Positions 48,076 to 60,377 of a stretch of 64,000 nt of DNA are shown in pieces (within the stretch, counting starts at the first letter, position 1; each line of letters begins with the position of its first letter). The translations under genes and the position numbers were made by a program. Source of the DNA: Oasisia sp. SBJ-2009 (Eukaryota > Annelida > Polychaeta > Sabellida > Siboglinidae); the NCBI GenBank assembly GCA_964017155.1, contig OZ024864.1, forward strand, positions 37,840,230 to 37,904,229, given 5' to 3'. The notes under the pieces are model-generated. The model did no database searches, was not told where the DNA came from, and worked only from the letters and a program-made list of their open reading frames with translations.

Positions 48076-50115
48076 TTACTGGTGTGTGTGTGTGGCTGTC
48101 CCTGCTGTTATTGTCTGACTGGCTGGTCTGCGATCAAGCTGTCGCTTTCTGTAAACGTCAAGTACAGATCTCTGTTGTTTTGCCTTGAAGTAGTCTTTCA
48201 TCCGCTGTGACTTTATAGCTCGTCTGTGTCGGCGCACAGCTGGCTGCCTGGCATATTCTCGTTGGTACATAACATCTTGCTGGATGCGTTTTACTGCACG
48301 AGCAACTTTTCCACCCTTCGTAATGGGACACTGCACATTTTCTAGCTTCCGCAGCATCGATTCTCCAGCACCGTAGTTTAGGTGATCTATGACAGAACAC
48401 ACACGTCCCAGTGCATTGCGGCTGAACTTAACATTCTTGGGCAGTGATGCAGAGAAGGCTCTGTTTGCAGATTCGTTCGGGTTGGTTGTCAGTCTGCGGC
48501 GTGTCAAGTGAAGTGCGACATGGCCAAGACGCATCTCTATCAGTCCTTGGAGTGTGCTTCGATCACCATCTGTCATGTTTACTCGTGTCAGGCCGCACGC
48601 CTTCAGATGCGGAGAGGTGTTCCACCAGTTCCTTCTGCCACCCCAGCAGACAATCGCGTGCCTGCGACAGTTAGCACACGAACCTGCATAGCAGTCGAGT
48701 GTAGCCTGAATGACATCCGGCATGCGTGTCGCTATGGCAGTTTCATCGCTGTCGTGAAGCATATGGACACTGGTGTAGACCATCTGACACCTTGTCTTCA
48801 CATCCTCTGCAAACAGTCTTCTGTTTTCTGTTCGCCTCGCAGCATCCTCTCCGGGAAACATCATAGAGGAAAACGATGCCTTCATGATGTGAAGAAATTG
48901 TGTCTGAGACAGATGTGTCGTATCGGATTGCCTCTGTGTTTCCATGCCAGCTGGCATGGCATCTTGTATGCCACGTGAAGCCAGTGCATCTCCATCTGTA
49001 GGGACATACTTGATTGCGACACCATCTCGTGCCAGACTGTCACCAATGTGTTTCCCGATCCTGTACTCAGACAGTGGCTCTGTAGCTGGCACATTGGCTG
49101 TACATCCAACATGTCCAGGGCAGGTGACGTTTAACCCTTTACTTCGAAGTGAAGATCCTAATTTGCACAGTTTATTGTCCAGTTGGAAAGCTATGATTTC
49201 CCGTTGACCAGTTTGCCAGCTGAATGCAGTCCCGAGAGCCTGCGATGCATTCTGTCCACCACAGCTGTAAGTGTTTTTGAGGTTCGTAGAATTGTATCGA
49301 ACATAGACGCTGATTTTAATCGGAGCATCTTCTGGCAGACCACGAAGAGTGTTAGTCTCCTTGGATCTCTGTCTTCTCATGTGCAAGTCATCCATTGTTG
49401 CTTGTGCAGTGAGTGCTGTTCTTTGCAATCCAGTGTGACTTGGAGGGGGTGTGTGCATTGCTGTCAGAATGTGACGGAACTTGGTAGTGGCAGTTGTTGT
49501 ATCCTGCAGACCGATGTGAAGTGCTACATTCGTTGTGGCAGCCTGCTGACCACAGTGTCCAGTTTCAATCTCACTGTACAGCTTGTACATGCGTGAGTGA
49601 TACTCGCAGTTCACACATTTCAACGACTCCTTCCAACAGAGGCCAATCTGTTGTTCCTGGTATATTTGAAATTGTGGCGAAGGGCACATGTTCTGCTCGG
49701 CATGCTCAGTGTAGCATTCATTCCACATCTGAGCATTCTTTCCAACATTCAGCAAACGCATTTCAGAGGAAAGTCCTTGATTTTCATCTGGCTGGAGGTA
49801 GCTTTCTGTTAAAGTTAGTCTTCGGTTTGGCCGCGGCCGAAGAATCTTGCTGCCGCCAGATATTCCATCAGCATCAGGGACTGTCAAGAGGCCACCAGAC
49901 GTTTCTTGTACAACTCTTGAGAAATCTTCCCTGTCTAGACGTGGCATCCATACAGAACTGTGCTGTGTTTCGGTCGTTTCGTCATGTGTTGATTCAAAAT
50001 ATGGGTGCCCTTGCTGAAAGCCACGGCTAGATTTGCACATTCTTCCAACAGGCGATGTTTTCCTATTACTAAGCTTACTCGTCTCATTATTCTCATTATT
50101 TGCAGTCTCCTTCAT
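48076..50115 (-). CDS. Mutator-like transposase, unit 11, uninterrupted
   Basis: A single open frame of 679 residues from the ATG at 50115 (open to 50226 only from a GTG). Order: a polar N-terminus; a Cys cluster (134, 144, 160, 167, 170, 188, with CVNC); a helical stretch ending near 265; then a putative RNase H-like catalytic core with AFSWQTGQREIIAF (about 297-310), CPGHVGC (332-338), TDGD (373-376) and DTTHLSQ (398-404). A zinc cluster C-x4-C-x2-C-x2-H-x3-C (475-490) is inserted in the core. NPNES with Glu548 is the likely last acidic residue, and the C-terminus is basic. It would cut and join its own element's ends. The six-GT end gives the short THTHQ tail. A 15-bp in-frame deletion (NKVAA lost near 49420) between GCTG direct repeats is private to this copy. 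The family call is by motif pattern; the expected first Asp near YVRYNS is not obvious. Confidence 0.75.
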   Translation of the reverse strand: MKETANNENNETSKLSNRKTSPVGRMCKSSRGFQQGHPYFESTHDETTETQHSSVWMPRLDREDFSRVVQETSGGLLTVPDADGISGGSKILRPRPNRRLTLTESYLQPDENQGLSSEMRLLNVGKNAQMWNECYTEHAEQNMCPSPQFQIYQEQQIGLCWKESLKCVNCEYHSRMYKLYSEIETGHCGQQAATTNVALHIGLQDTTTATTKFRHILTAMHTPPPSHTGLQRTALTAQATMDDLHMRRQRSKETNTLRGLPEDAPIKISVYVRYNSTNLKNTYSCGGQNASQALGTAFSWQTGQREIIAFQLDNKLCKLGSSLRSKGLNVTCPGHVGCTANVPATEPLSEYRIGKHIGDSLARDGVAIKYVPTDGDALASRGIQDAMPAGMETQRQSDTTHLSQTQFLHIMKASFSSMMFPGEDAARRTENRRLFAEDVKTRCQMVYTSVHMLHDSDETAIATRMPDVIQATLDCYAGSCANCRRHAIVCWGGRRNWWNTSPHLKACGLTRVNMTDGDRSTLQGLIEMRLGHVALHLTRRRLTTNPNESANRAFSASLPKNVKFSRNALGRVCSVIDHLNYGAGESMLRKLENVQCPITKGGKVARAVKRIQQDVMYQREYARQPAVRRHRRAIKSQRMKDYFKAKQQRSVLDVYRKRQLDRRPASQTITAGTATHTHQ

Positions 50116-51377
50116 TGTAATCGTGCAGAGTAATCCCGGCAGAATTACAATTGGCAGAGACAAACCGTGATTTAAGATTTCAGACGTCCAAGGAGTCTGA
50201 AAGTCCAAATCACAGTGACAGAACACTGTGTGTTAGGGGGGTGGGGAGTGGCTTAGACCAGTGGAGCATCTGTTTGAAAATCTATGCCCAAAGTGGATCA
50301 ATCAGAGTACAGCACGGTGACTAATCTATCATTTTTTATTTACTTCACCTAATTAGAAACATGGAAAGACCCCAGGATAAGGTGCTAATGACAACTGGGC
50401 TGTGCAACTTCTGATAATCGCCCCCATAGGCCAGCCCACCCCTGGTGGCTGGCTTCTGACTTGATCACTGCTCAATCAGGCAAGTGTGACATTGTATCAG
50501 GTGTCTACTAATTGCATTGTGTAATACTTTGCAATTGAACCAATTAAGACTTCTGGTCTTTGAAGAATGCTCACTTTAAGGTCATGTATCATGTATATTT
50601 ACAGTCTTTTAATAGGGACAAGGGAAAACAGTCATCATAATTCTCACTGCAAAATGACAATAGCCTGTATGTGATATTTTACAAAAAACATACTGGGCTC
50701 TCTGAAAAATTGGGTAATGTGTTCATATATGGCACACACAAAAGTTTGTGCACTGTGTAGTTCTGCAAGATTAGGCATTTTGAAACTGTCGCCTGCTCAC
50801 TGTTGTGGCACTCGGTGAAATAGGGTGCACTTTGTAAATGTGTCTAAAAAAAAAAATGTGTGGATGAAATAAAAAACAATTACAGCATGTTGCTTCAAAT
50901 AGGAGTGCCAGTAAAATGTGTTAATTTCAGATTTTTTCGCCAAAACAACCATGTCTATTTGGGGTCATGACACAGTTAGACTTCCTGTTTGGTTACCGTT
51001 GCAACATAGTCCCATAAAAAAATTGATTTAGATTTTTTTCAATATTCACATGCTGTGACATAAGTGCATTTGAACAGTCATATTTCCAGGTGTGATTGTG
51101 GAAGCTGTTGACAGTGAAATGGTGCATTTTTAGCTGATTTCACTATGCGGATGGGTACTTGGCAGTGATTTGGCTTGTTGACACCTCTGTTGTGTTACTG
51201 CCTGCATTCATTTGTAAATATTGACGGGTGTCACACATAGCGGCACTTTACGAGAGAACGAAACATTGGAACTTGACTAAACTCGACCAGCTTGTCACTG
51301 ATATGATGATAACAACAGCCAATAAGTTTTAGAATTTTCCTGCGTCTGGTTTTCTTATAATCCTACAAAATGCTAAC

Positions 51378-51842
51378 ATGGTGGCCAATGGGAAAGTTAA
51401 CTGTGTCATGAGCCCTATTAGACGCCTAGCAACAGAAACAGTTTTTAGTTGGCGCGAGATGATGGAGGCAGCGTTCTTTGACAAATATTCCGAAATAATT
51501 AGTGACAAGGTGTGCGTGTCAAGCAACAGTGAGTGTCTCATTTGGACTGCCTGTACATCAGGTGAGAAAGTGAAGTATGGTGTAGTTAAAGTGATGTTTA
51601 GTTGTGGAAACCGACGAACTATAAAAGCACACCGACTGGCCTTCATGCTATTTCATAGACAGACATTCTTGGCAGCACACCTAGATGCGTCGCATTTATG
51701 TCACAACAGTCTTTGTGTTAATGCCAACCACATCCATCTTGAACCTCGTTCCATCAACAGTCAGAGAAATTCATGCAAGAAAACCGGCAATTGTAGCGGT
51801 CATGGTATATATCCGGCATGTCTGTTATGGCTACAACTGTGA
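51378..51842 (+). CDS. His-Cys-box endonuclease, unit 12, three substitutions
   Basis: Intact length, with Thr19 for Ala, Met73 for Thr and His120 for Asn. Position 120 lies two residues after the zinc ligand His118. All core residues are retained. It is the most divergent endonuclease in single substitutions. Confidence 0.85.
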   Translation: MVANGKVNCVMSPIRRLATETVFSWREMMEAAFFDKYSEIISDKVCVSSNSECLIWTACTSGEKVKYGVVKVMFSCGNRRTIKAHRLAFMLFHRQTFLAAHLDASHLCHNSLCVNANHIHLEPRSINSQRNSCKKTGNCSGHGIYPACLLWLQL

Positions 51843-52335
51843 AATGTGGTAAGAATGAACTCACTTTTTTTCGGGAGTGCATGTGCAGAATGAACTGTTC
51901 CGATATGTTGTCTCCTTGGCTCGTAACTGGTCAATGGACTGGACAGTGTCACACGTGTGACGGCCATGCCGTGCAACAAGTGTGATGATCGTGTCGTATC
52001 GGTACAGCGTGATGATGGCGCGGAGCTATAGTGTTTTCATGGCGTATGTCAGACAGCAGGCAGGTGATCGATGGTGTACGTAGATTGTGTTCGCATTGCA
52101 TACACAGTCAAAGTTGCAGCTCAAGTAGACGCTAAGGAATAATACAACGTCATATTGTTAGATTACTGTCTGTGTGCTCACTTCCATCTATTTAACTGTG
52201 TGGTGAGTGTGTCTGCCTACAATTTCTTAGCATAGGGGTGGTCGGCTGATTTCCGTGATCTTAGTGAATATGAGTGTTCAGTGTCATTGCCATGTGGGGT
52301 TGGGGGTGCACGTCTCCGTCTGCGTCTCACAGTTC

Positions 52336-54385
52336 TTACTGGTGTGTGTGTGTGGCTGTCGCTGCTGTTATTGTCTGACTGGCTGGTCTGTGATCAAGCT
52401 GTCGCTTTCTGTAAACGTCAAGTACAGATCTCTGTTGTTTTGCCTTGAAGTAGTCTTTCATCCGCTGTGACTTTGTAGCTCGTCTGTGTCGGCGCACAGC
52501 TGGCTGCCTGGCATATTCTCGTTGGTACATAACATCTTGCTGGATGCGTTTTACTGCACGGGCAACTTTTCCACCCTTCGTAATGGGACACTGCACATTT
52601 TCTAGCTTCCGCAGCATCGATTCTCCAGCACCGTAGTTTAGGCGATCTATGACAGAACACACACGTCCCAGTGCATTGCGGCTGAACTTAACATTCTTGG
52701 GCAGTGATGCAGAGAAGGCTCTGTTTGCAGATTCGTTCGGGTTGGTTGTCAGTCTGCGGCGTGTCAAGTGAAGTGCGACATGGCCAAGACGCATCTCTAT
52801 CAGTCCTTGGAGTGTGCTTCGATCACCGTCTGTCATGTTTACTCGTGTCAGGCCGCACGCCTTCAGATGCGGAGAGGTGTTCCACCAGTTCCTTCTGCCA
52901 CCCCTGCAGACAATCGCGTGCCTGCGACAGTTAGCACACGAACCTGCATAGCAGTCGAGTGTAGCCTGAATGACATCCGGCATGCGTGTCGCTATGGCAG
53001 TTTCATCGCTGTCGTGAAGCATATGGACACTGGTGTAGACCATCTGACACCTTGTCTTCACATCCTCTGCAAACAGTCTTCTGTTTTCTGTTCGCCTCGC
53101 AGCATCCTCTCCGGGAAACATCATAGAGGAGAACGATGCCTTCATGATGTGACGAAATTGTGTCTGAGACAGATGTGTCGTATCGGATTGCCTCTGTGTT
53201 TCCATGCCAGCTGGCATGGCATCTTGTATGCCACGTGAAGCCAGTGCATCTCCATCTGTAGTGACATACTTGATTGCGACACCATCTCGTGCCAGACTGT
53301 CACCAATGTGTTTCCCGATCCTGTACTCAGACAGTGGCTCTGTAGCTGGCACATTGGCTGTACATCCAACATGTCCAGGGCAGGTGACGTTTAACCCTTT
53401 ACTTCGAAGTGAAGATCCTAATTTGCACAGTTTATTGTCCAGTTGGAAAGCTATGATTTCCCGTTGACCAGTTTGCCAGCTGAATGCAGTCCCGAGAGCC
53501 TGCGATGCATTCTGTCCACCACAGCTGTAAGTGTTTTTGAGGTTCGTAGAATTGTATCGAACATAGACGCTGATGTTAATCGGAGCATCTTATGGCAGAC
53601 CACGAAGAGTGTTAGTCTCCTTGGATCTCTGTCTTCTCATGCGCAAGTCATCCATTGTTGCTTGTGCAGTGAGTGCTGCCACCTTGTTCGCTGTTCTTTG
53701 CAATCCAGTGTGACTTGGAGGGGGTGTGTGCATTGCTGTCAGAATGTGACGGAACTTGGTAGTGGCGATTGTTGTATCCTGCAGACCGATGTGAAGTGCT
53801 ACATTCGTTGTGGCAGCCCGCTGACCACAGTGTCCAGTTTCAATCTCACTGTACAGCTTGTACATGCGTGAGTTCACAGTTCACACATTTCAACGACTCC
53901 TTCCAACAGAGGCCAATCTGTTGTTCCTGGTATATTTGAAATTGTGGCGAAGGGCACATGTTCTGCTCGGCATGCTCAGTGTAGCATTCATTCCACATCT
54001 GAGCATTCTTTCCAACATTCAGCAAACGCATTTCGGAGGAAAGTCCTTGATTTTCATCTGGCTGGAGGTAGCTTTCTGTTAAAGTTAGTCCTCGGTTTGG
54101 CCGCGGCCGAAGAATCTTGCTGCCGCCAGATATTCCATCAGCATCAGGGACTGTCAAGATGCCACCAGACGTTTCTTGTACAACTCTTGAGAAATCTTCC
54201 CTGTCTAGACGTGGCATCCATACAGAACTGTGCTGTGTTTCGGTCGTTTCGTCATGTGTTGATTCAAAATATGGGTGCCCTTGCTGAAAGCCACGGCTAG
54301 ATTTGCACATTCTTCCAACAGGCGATGTTTTCCTATTACTAAGCTTACTCGTCTCATTATTCTCATTATTTGCAGTCTCCTTCAT
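52336..54385 (-). pseudogene. Mutator-like transposase, unit 12, deletion plus stop
   Basis: No 2-bp insertions, but a 5-bp deletion (about 53873) and a nonsense change (Glu codon to TAA at 53590-53592, in GLPED). Open pieces are ATG 54385 to 53846, then 53877 to 53590, then from the stop to 52336 (first Met at 53352). Short six-GT end, IDRLNY. Confidence 0.76.
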
Positions 54386-55644
54386 TGTAATCGTGCAGAG
54401 TAATCCCGGCAGAATTACAATTGGCAGAGACAAACTGTGATTTAAGATTTCAGACGTCCAAGGAGTCTGAAAGTCCAAATCACAGTGACAGAACACTGTG
54501 TGTTAGGGGGGTGGGGAGTGGCTCAGACCAGTGGAGCATCTGTTTGAAAATCTATGCCCAAAGTGGACCAATCAGAGTACAGCACGGTGACCAATCTATC
54601 ATTTTTTATTTACTTCACCTAATTAGAAACATGGAAAGACCCCAGGATAAGGTGCTAATGACAACTGGGCTGTGCAACTTCTGATAATCGCCCCCATAGG
54701 CCAGCCCACCCCTGGTGGCTGGCTTCTGACTTGATCACTGCTCAATCAGGCAAGTGTGACAGTGTATCAGGTGTCTACTAATTGCATTGTGTAATACTTT
54801 GCAATTGAACCAATTAAGACGTCTGGTCTTTGAAGAATGCTCACTTTAAGGTCAATTATCATGTATATTTACAGTCTTTTAATAGGGACAAGGGAAAACA
54901 GTCATCATAATTCTCACTGCAAAATGACAATAGCCTGTATGTGATATTTTACAAAAAACATACTGGGCTCTCTGAAAAATTGGGTAATGTGTTCATATAT
55001 GGCACACACAAAAGTTTGTGCACTGTGTAGTTCTGCAAGATTAGGCATTTTGAAACTGTCGCCTGCTCACTGTTGTGGCGCTCGGTGAAATAGGGTGCAC
55101 TTTGTAAATGTGTCTAAAAAAAAAAATGTGTGGATGAAATAAAAAAACAATTACAGCATGTTGCTTCAAATAGGAGTGCCAGTAAAATGTGTTAATTTCA
55201 GATTTTTTCGCCAAAACAACCATGTCTATTTGGGGTCATGACACAGACTTCCTGTTTGGTTACCGTTGCAACATAGTCCCATAAAAAAATAGATTTAGAT
55301 TTTTTTCAACATTCACATGCTGTGACATAAGTGCATTTGAACAGTCATATTTCCAGGTGTGATTGTGGAAGCTGTTGACAGTGAAATGGTGCATTTTTAG
55401 CTGATTTCACTATGCGGATGGGTACTTGGCAGTGATTTAGCTTGTTGACACCTCTGTTGTGTTACTGCCTGCATTCATTTGTAAATATTGACGGGTGTCA
55501 CACATAGCGGCACTTTACGAGAGAACGAAACATTGGAACTTGACTAAACTCGACCAGCTTGTCACTGAGATGATGATAACAACAGCCAATACGTTTTAGA
55601 ATTTTCCTGCGTCTGGTTTTCTTATAATCCTACAAAACGCTAAC

Positions 55645-56109
55645 ATGGTGGCCAATTGGAAAGTTAACTGTGTCATGAGCCCTATTAGACGCCTAGCAGC
55701 AGAAAAACTTTTTAGTTGGAGCGAGATGATGGAGGCAGCGTTCTTTGACAAATATTCCGAAATAATTAGTGACAAGGTGTGCGTGTCAAGCAACAGTGAG
55801 TGTCTCATTTGGACTGCCTGTACATCAGGTGAGAAAGTGAAATATGGTGTAGTAAAAGTGACGTTTAGTTGTGGAAACCGACGAACTATAAAAGCACACC
55901 GACTGGCCTTCATGCTACTTCATAGACAGACATTCTTGGCAGCACACCTAGATGCGTCGCATTTATGTCACAACAGTCTTTGTGTTAATGCCAACCACAT
56001 CAATCTTGAACCTCGTTCCATCAACAGTCAGAGAAATTCATGCAAGAAAACCGGCAATTGTAGCGGTCATGGTATATATCCGGCATGTCTGTTATGGCTA
56101 CAACTGTGA
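55645..56109 (+). CDS. His-Cys-box endonuclease, unit 13, variant allele
   Basis: Intact. It has the unit 10 allele changes (Lys21, Leu22, Ser26, Leu92) plus Trp5 for Gly. Identical in protein to unit 14, 4,268 bp downstream. Confidence 0.86.
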   Translation: MVANWKVNCVMSPIRRLAAEKLFSWSEMMEAAFFDKYSEIISDKVCVSSNSECLIWTACTSGEKVKYGVVKVTFSCGNRRTIKAHRLAFMLLHRQTFLAAHLDASHLCHNSLCVNANHINLEPRSINSQRNSCKKTGNCSGHGIYPACLLWLQL

Positions 56110-56603
56110 AATGTGGTAAGAATGAACTCACTTTTTTTCGGGAGTGCATGTGCAGAATGAACTGTTCCGATATGTTGTCTCCTTGGCTCGTAACTGGTCA
56201 ATGGACTGGACAGTGTCACACGTGTGACGGCCATGCCGTGCAACAAGTGTGATGATCGTGTCGTATCGGTACAGCGTGATGATGGCGCGGAGCTATAGTC
56301 TTCTCATGGCGTATGTCAGACAGCAGGCAGGTGATCGATGGTTTACGTAGATTGTGTTCGCATTGCATACACAGTCAAAGTTGCAGCTCAAGTAGACGCT
56401 AAGGAATTATACAAAGTCATATTGTTAGATTACTGTCTTGTGTGCTCACTTCCATCTATTTAACTGTGTGGTGAGTGTGTCTGCCTACAATTTCTTAGCA
56501 TAGGGGTGGTCGGCTGATTTCCGTGATCTTAGTGAATATGAGTGTTCAGTGTCATTGCCATGTGGGGTTGGGCGTGCACGTCTCCGTCTGCGTCTCACAG
56601 TTC

Positions 56604-58653
56604 TTACTGGTGTGTGTGTGTGGCTGTCGCTGCTGTTATTGTCTGACTGGCTGGTCTGCGATCAAGCTGTCGCTTTCTGTAAACGTCAAGTACAGATCTC
56701 TGTTGTTTTGCCTTGAAGTAGTCTTTCATCCGCTGTGACTTTGTAGCTCGTCTGTGTCGGCGCACAGCTGGCTGCCTGGCATATTCTCGTTGGTACATAA
56801 CATCTTGCTGGATGCGTTTTACTGCACGGGCAACTTTTCCACCCTTCGTAATGGGACACTGCACATTTTCTAGCTTCCGCAGCATCGATTCTCCAGCACC
56901 GTAGTTTAGGCGATCTATGACAGAACACACACGTCCCAGTGCATTGCGGCTGAACTTAACATTCTTGGGCAGTGATGCAGAGAAGGCTCTGTTTGCAGAT
57001 TCGTTCGGGTTGGTTGTCAGTCTGCGGCGTGTCAAGTGAAGTGCGACATGGCCAAGACGCATCTCTATCAGTCCTTGGAGTGTGCTTCGATCACCGTCTG
57101 TCATGTTTACTCGTGTCAGGCCGCACGCCTTCAGATGCGGAGAGGTGTTCCACCAGTTCCTTCTGCCACCCCTGCAGACAATCGCGTGCCTGCGACAGTT
57201 AGCACACGAACCTGCATAGCAGTCGAGTGTAGCCTGAATGACATCCGGCATGCGTGTCGCTATGGCAGTTTCATCGCTGTCGTGAAGCATATGGACACTG
57301 GTGTAGACCATCTGACACCTTGTCTTCACATCCTCTGCAAACAGTCTTCTGTTTTCTGTTCGCCTCGCAGCATCCTCTCCGGGAAACATCATAGAGGAGA
57401 ACGATGCCTTGATGATGTGACGAAATTGTGTCTGAGACAGATGTGTCGTATCGGATTGCCTCTGTGTTTCCATGCCAGCTGGCATGGCATCTTGTATGCC
57501 ACGTGAAGCCAGTGCATCTCCATCTGTAGCGACATACTTGATTGCGACACCATCTCGTGCCAGACTGTCACCAATGTGTTTCCCGATCCTGTACTCAGAC
57601 AGTGGCTCTGTAGCTGGCACATTGGCTGTACATCCAACATGTCCAGGGCAGGTGACGTTTAACCCTTTACTTCGAAGTGAAGATCCTAATTTGCACAGTT
57701 TATTGTCCAGTTGGAAAGCTATGATTTCCCGTTGACCAGTTTGCCAGCTGAATGCAGTCCCGAGAGCCTGCGATGCATTCTGTCCACCACAGCTGTAAGT
57801 GTTTTTGAGGTTCGTAGAATTGTATCGAACATAGACGCTGATGTTAATCGGAGCATCTTATGGCAGACCACGAAGAGTGTTAGTCTCCTTGGATCTCTGT
57901 CTTCTCATGCGCAAGTCATCCATTGTTGCTTGTGCAGTGAGTGCTGCCACCTTGTTCGCTGTTCTTTGCAATCCAGTGTGACTTGGAGGGGGTGTGTGCA
58001 TTGCTGTCAGAATGTGACGGAACTTGGTAGTGGCGATTGTTGTATCCTGCAGACCGATGTGAAGTGCTACATTCGTTGTGGCAGCCCGCTGACCACAGTG
58101 TCCAGTTTCAATCTCACTGTACAGCTTGTACATGCGTGAGTTCACAGTTCACACATTTCAACGACTCCTTCCAACAGAGGCCAATCTGTTGTTCCTGGTA
58201 TATTTGAAATTGTGGCGAAGGGCACATGTTCTGCTCGGCATGCTCAGTGTAGCATTCATTCCACATCTGAGCATTCTTTCCAACATTCAGCAAACGCATT
58301 TCGGAGGAAAGTCCTTGATTTTCATCTGGCTGGAGGTAGCTTTCTGTTAAAGTTAGTCCTCGGTTTGGCCGCGGCCGAAGAATCTTGCTGCCGCCAGATA
58401 TTCCATCAGCATCAGGGACTGTCAAGATGCCACCAGACGTTTCTTGTACAACTCTTGAGAAATCTTCCCTGTCTAGACGTGGCATCCATACAGAACTGTG
58501 CTGTGTTTCGGTCGTTTCGTCATGTGTTGATTCAAAATATGGGTGCCCTTGCTGAAAGCCACGGCTAGATTTGCACATTCTTCCAACAGGCGATGTTTTC
58601 CTATTACTAAGCTTACTCGTCTCATTATTCTCATTATTTGCAGTCTCCTTCAT
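56604..58653 (-). pseudogene. Mutator-like transposase, unit 13, deletion plus stop
   Basis: Same lesions as unit 12: a 5-bp deletion (about 58141) and a TAA (57858-57860). Open pieces are ATG 58653 to 58114, 58145 to 57858, and on to 56604 (first Met 57620). The shared lesions show that units 12 and 13 are recent sisters here. Short six-GT end, IDRLNY. Confidence 0.76.
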
Positions 58654-59912
58654 TGTAATCGTGCAGAGTAATCCCGGCAGAATTACAATTGGCAGAGACA
58701 AACTGTGATTTAAGATTTCAGACGTCCAAGGAGTCTGAAAGTCCAAATCACAGTGACAGAACACTGTGTGTTAGGGGGGTGGGGAGTGGCTCAGACCAGT
58801 GGAGCATCTGTTTGAAAATCTATGCCCAAAGTGGACCAATCAGAGTACAGCACGGTGACCAATCTATCATTTTTTATTTACTTCACCTAATTAGAAACAT
58901 GGAAAGACCCCAGGATAAGGTGCTAATGACAACTGGGCTGTGCAACTTCTGATAATCGCCCCCATAGGCCAGCCCACCCCTGGTGGCTGGCTTCTGACTT
59001 GATCACTGCTCAATCAGGCAAGTGTGACAGTGTATCAGGTGTCTACTAATTGCATTGTGTAATACTTTGCAATTGAACCAATTAAGACGTCTGGTCTTTG
59101 AAGAATGCTCACTTTAAGGTCAATTATCATGTATATTTACAGTCTTTTAATAGGGACAAGGGAAAACAGTCATCATAATTCTCACTGCAAAATGACAATA
59201 GCCTGTATGTGATATTTTACAAAAAACATACTGGGCTCTCTGAAAAATTGGGTAATGTGTTCATATATGGCACACACAAAAGTTTGTGCACTGTGTAGTT
59301 CTGCAAGATTAGGCATTTTGAAACTGTCGCCTGCTCACTGTTGTGGCGCTCGGTGAAATAGGGTGCACTTTGTAAATGTGTCTAAAAAAAAAAATGTGTG
59401 GATGAAATAAAAAAACAATTACAGCATGTTGCTTCAAATAGGAGTGCCAGTAAAATGTGTTAATTTCAGATTTTTTCGCCAAAACAACCATGTCTATTTG
59501 GGGTCATGACACAGACTTCCTGTTTGGTTACCGTTGCAACATAGTCCCATAAAAAAATAGATTTAGATTTTTTTCAACATTCACATGCTGTGACATAAGT
59601 GCATTTGAACAGTCATATTTCCAGGTGTGATTGTGGAAGCTGTTGACAGTGAAATGGTGCATTTTTAGCTGATTTCACTATGCGGATGGGTACTTGGCAG
59701 TGATTTAGCTTGTTGACACCTCTGTTGTGTTACTGCCTGCATTCATTTGTAAATATTGACGGGTGTCACACATAGCGGCACTTTACGAGAGAACGAAACA
59801 TTGGAACTTGACTAAACTCGACCAGCTTGTCACTGAGATGATGATAACAACAGCCAATACGTTTTAGAATTTTCCTGCGTCTGGTTTTCTTATAATCCTA
59901 CAAAACGCTAAC

Positions 59913-60377
59913 ATGGTGGCCAATTGGAAAGTTAACTGTGTCATGAGCCCTATTAGACGCCTAGCAGCAGAAAAACTTTTTAGTTGGAGCGAGATGATGG
60001 AGGCAGCGTTCTTTGACAAATATTCCGAAATAATTAGTGACAAGGTGTGCGTGTCAAGCAACAGTGAGTGTCTCATTTGGACTGCCTGTACATCAGGTGA
60101 GAAAGTGAAATATGGTGTAGTAAAAGTGACGTTTAGTTGTGGAAACCGACGAACTATAAAAGCACACCGACTGGCCTTCATGCTACTTCATAGACAGACA
60201 TTCTTGGCAGCACACCTAGATGCGTCGCATTTATGTCACAACAGTCTTTGTGTTAATGCCAACCACATCAATCTTGAACCTCGTTCCATCAACAGTCAGA
60301 GAAATTCATGCAAGAAAACCGGCAATTGTAGCGGTCATGGTATATATCCGGCATGTCTGTTATGGCTACAACTGTGA
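59913..60377 (+). CDS. His-Cys-box endonuclease, unit 14, variant allele
   Basis: Intact, with the same protein as unit 13 (Trp5, Lys21, Leu22, Ser26, Leu92). It is the last endonuclease before the array ends. Confidence 0.86.
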   Translation: MVANWKVNCVMSPIRRLAAEKLFSWSEMMEAAFFDKYSEIISDKVCVSSNSECLIWTACTSGEKVKYGVVKVTFSCGNRRTIKAHRLAFMLLHRQTFLAAHLDASHLCHNSLCVNANHINLEPRSINSQRNSCKKTGNCSGHGIYPACLLWLQL

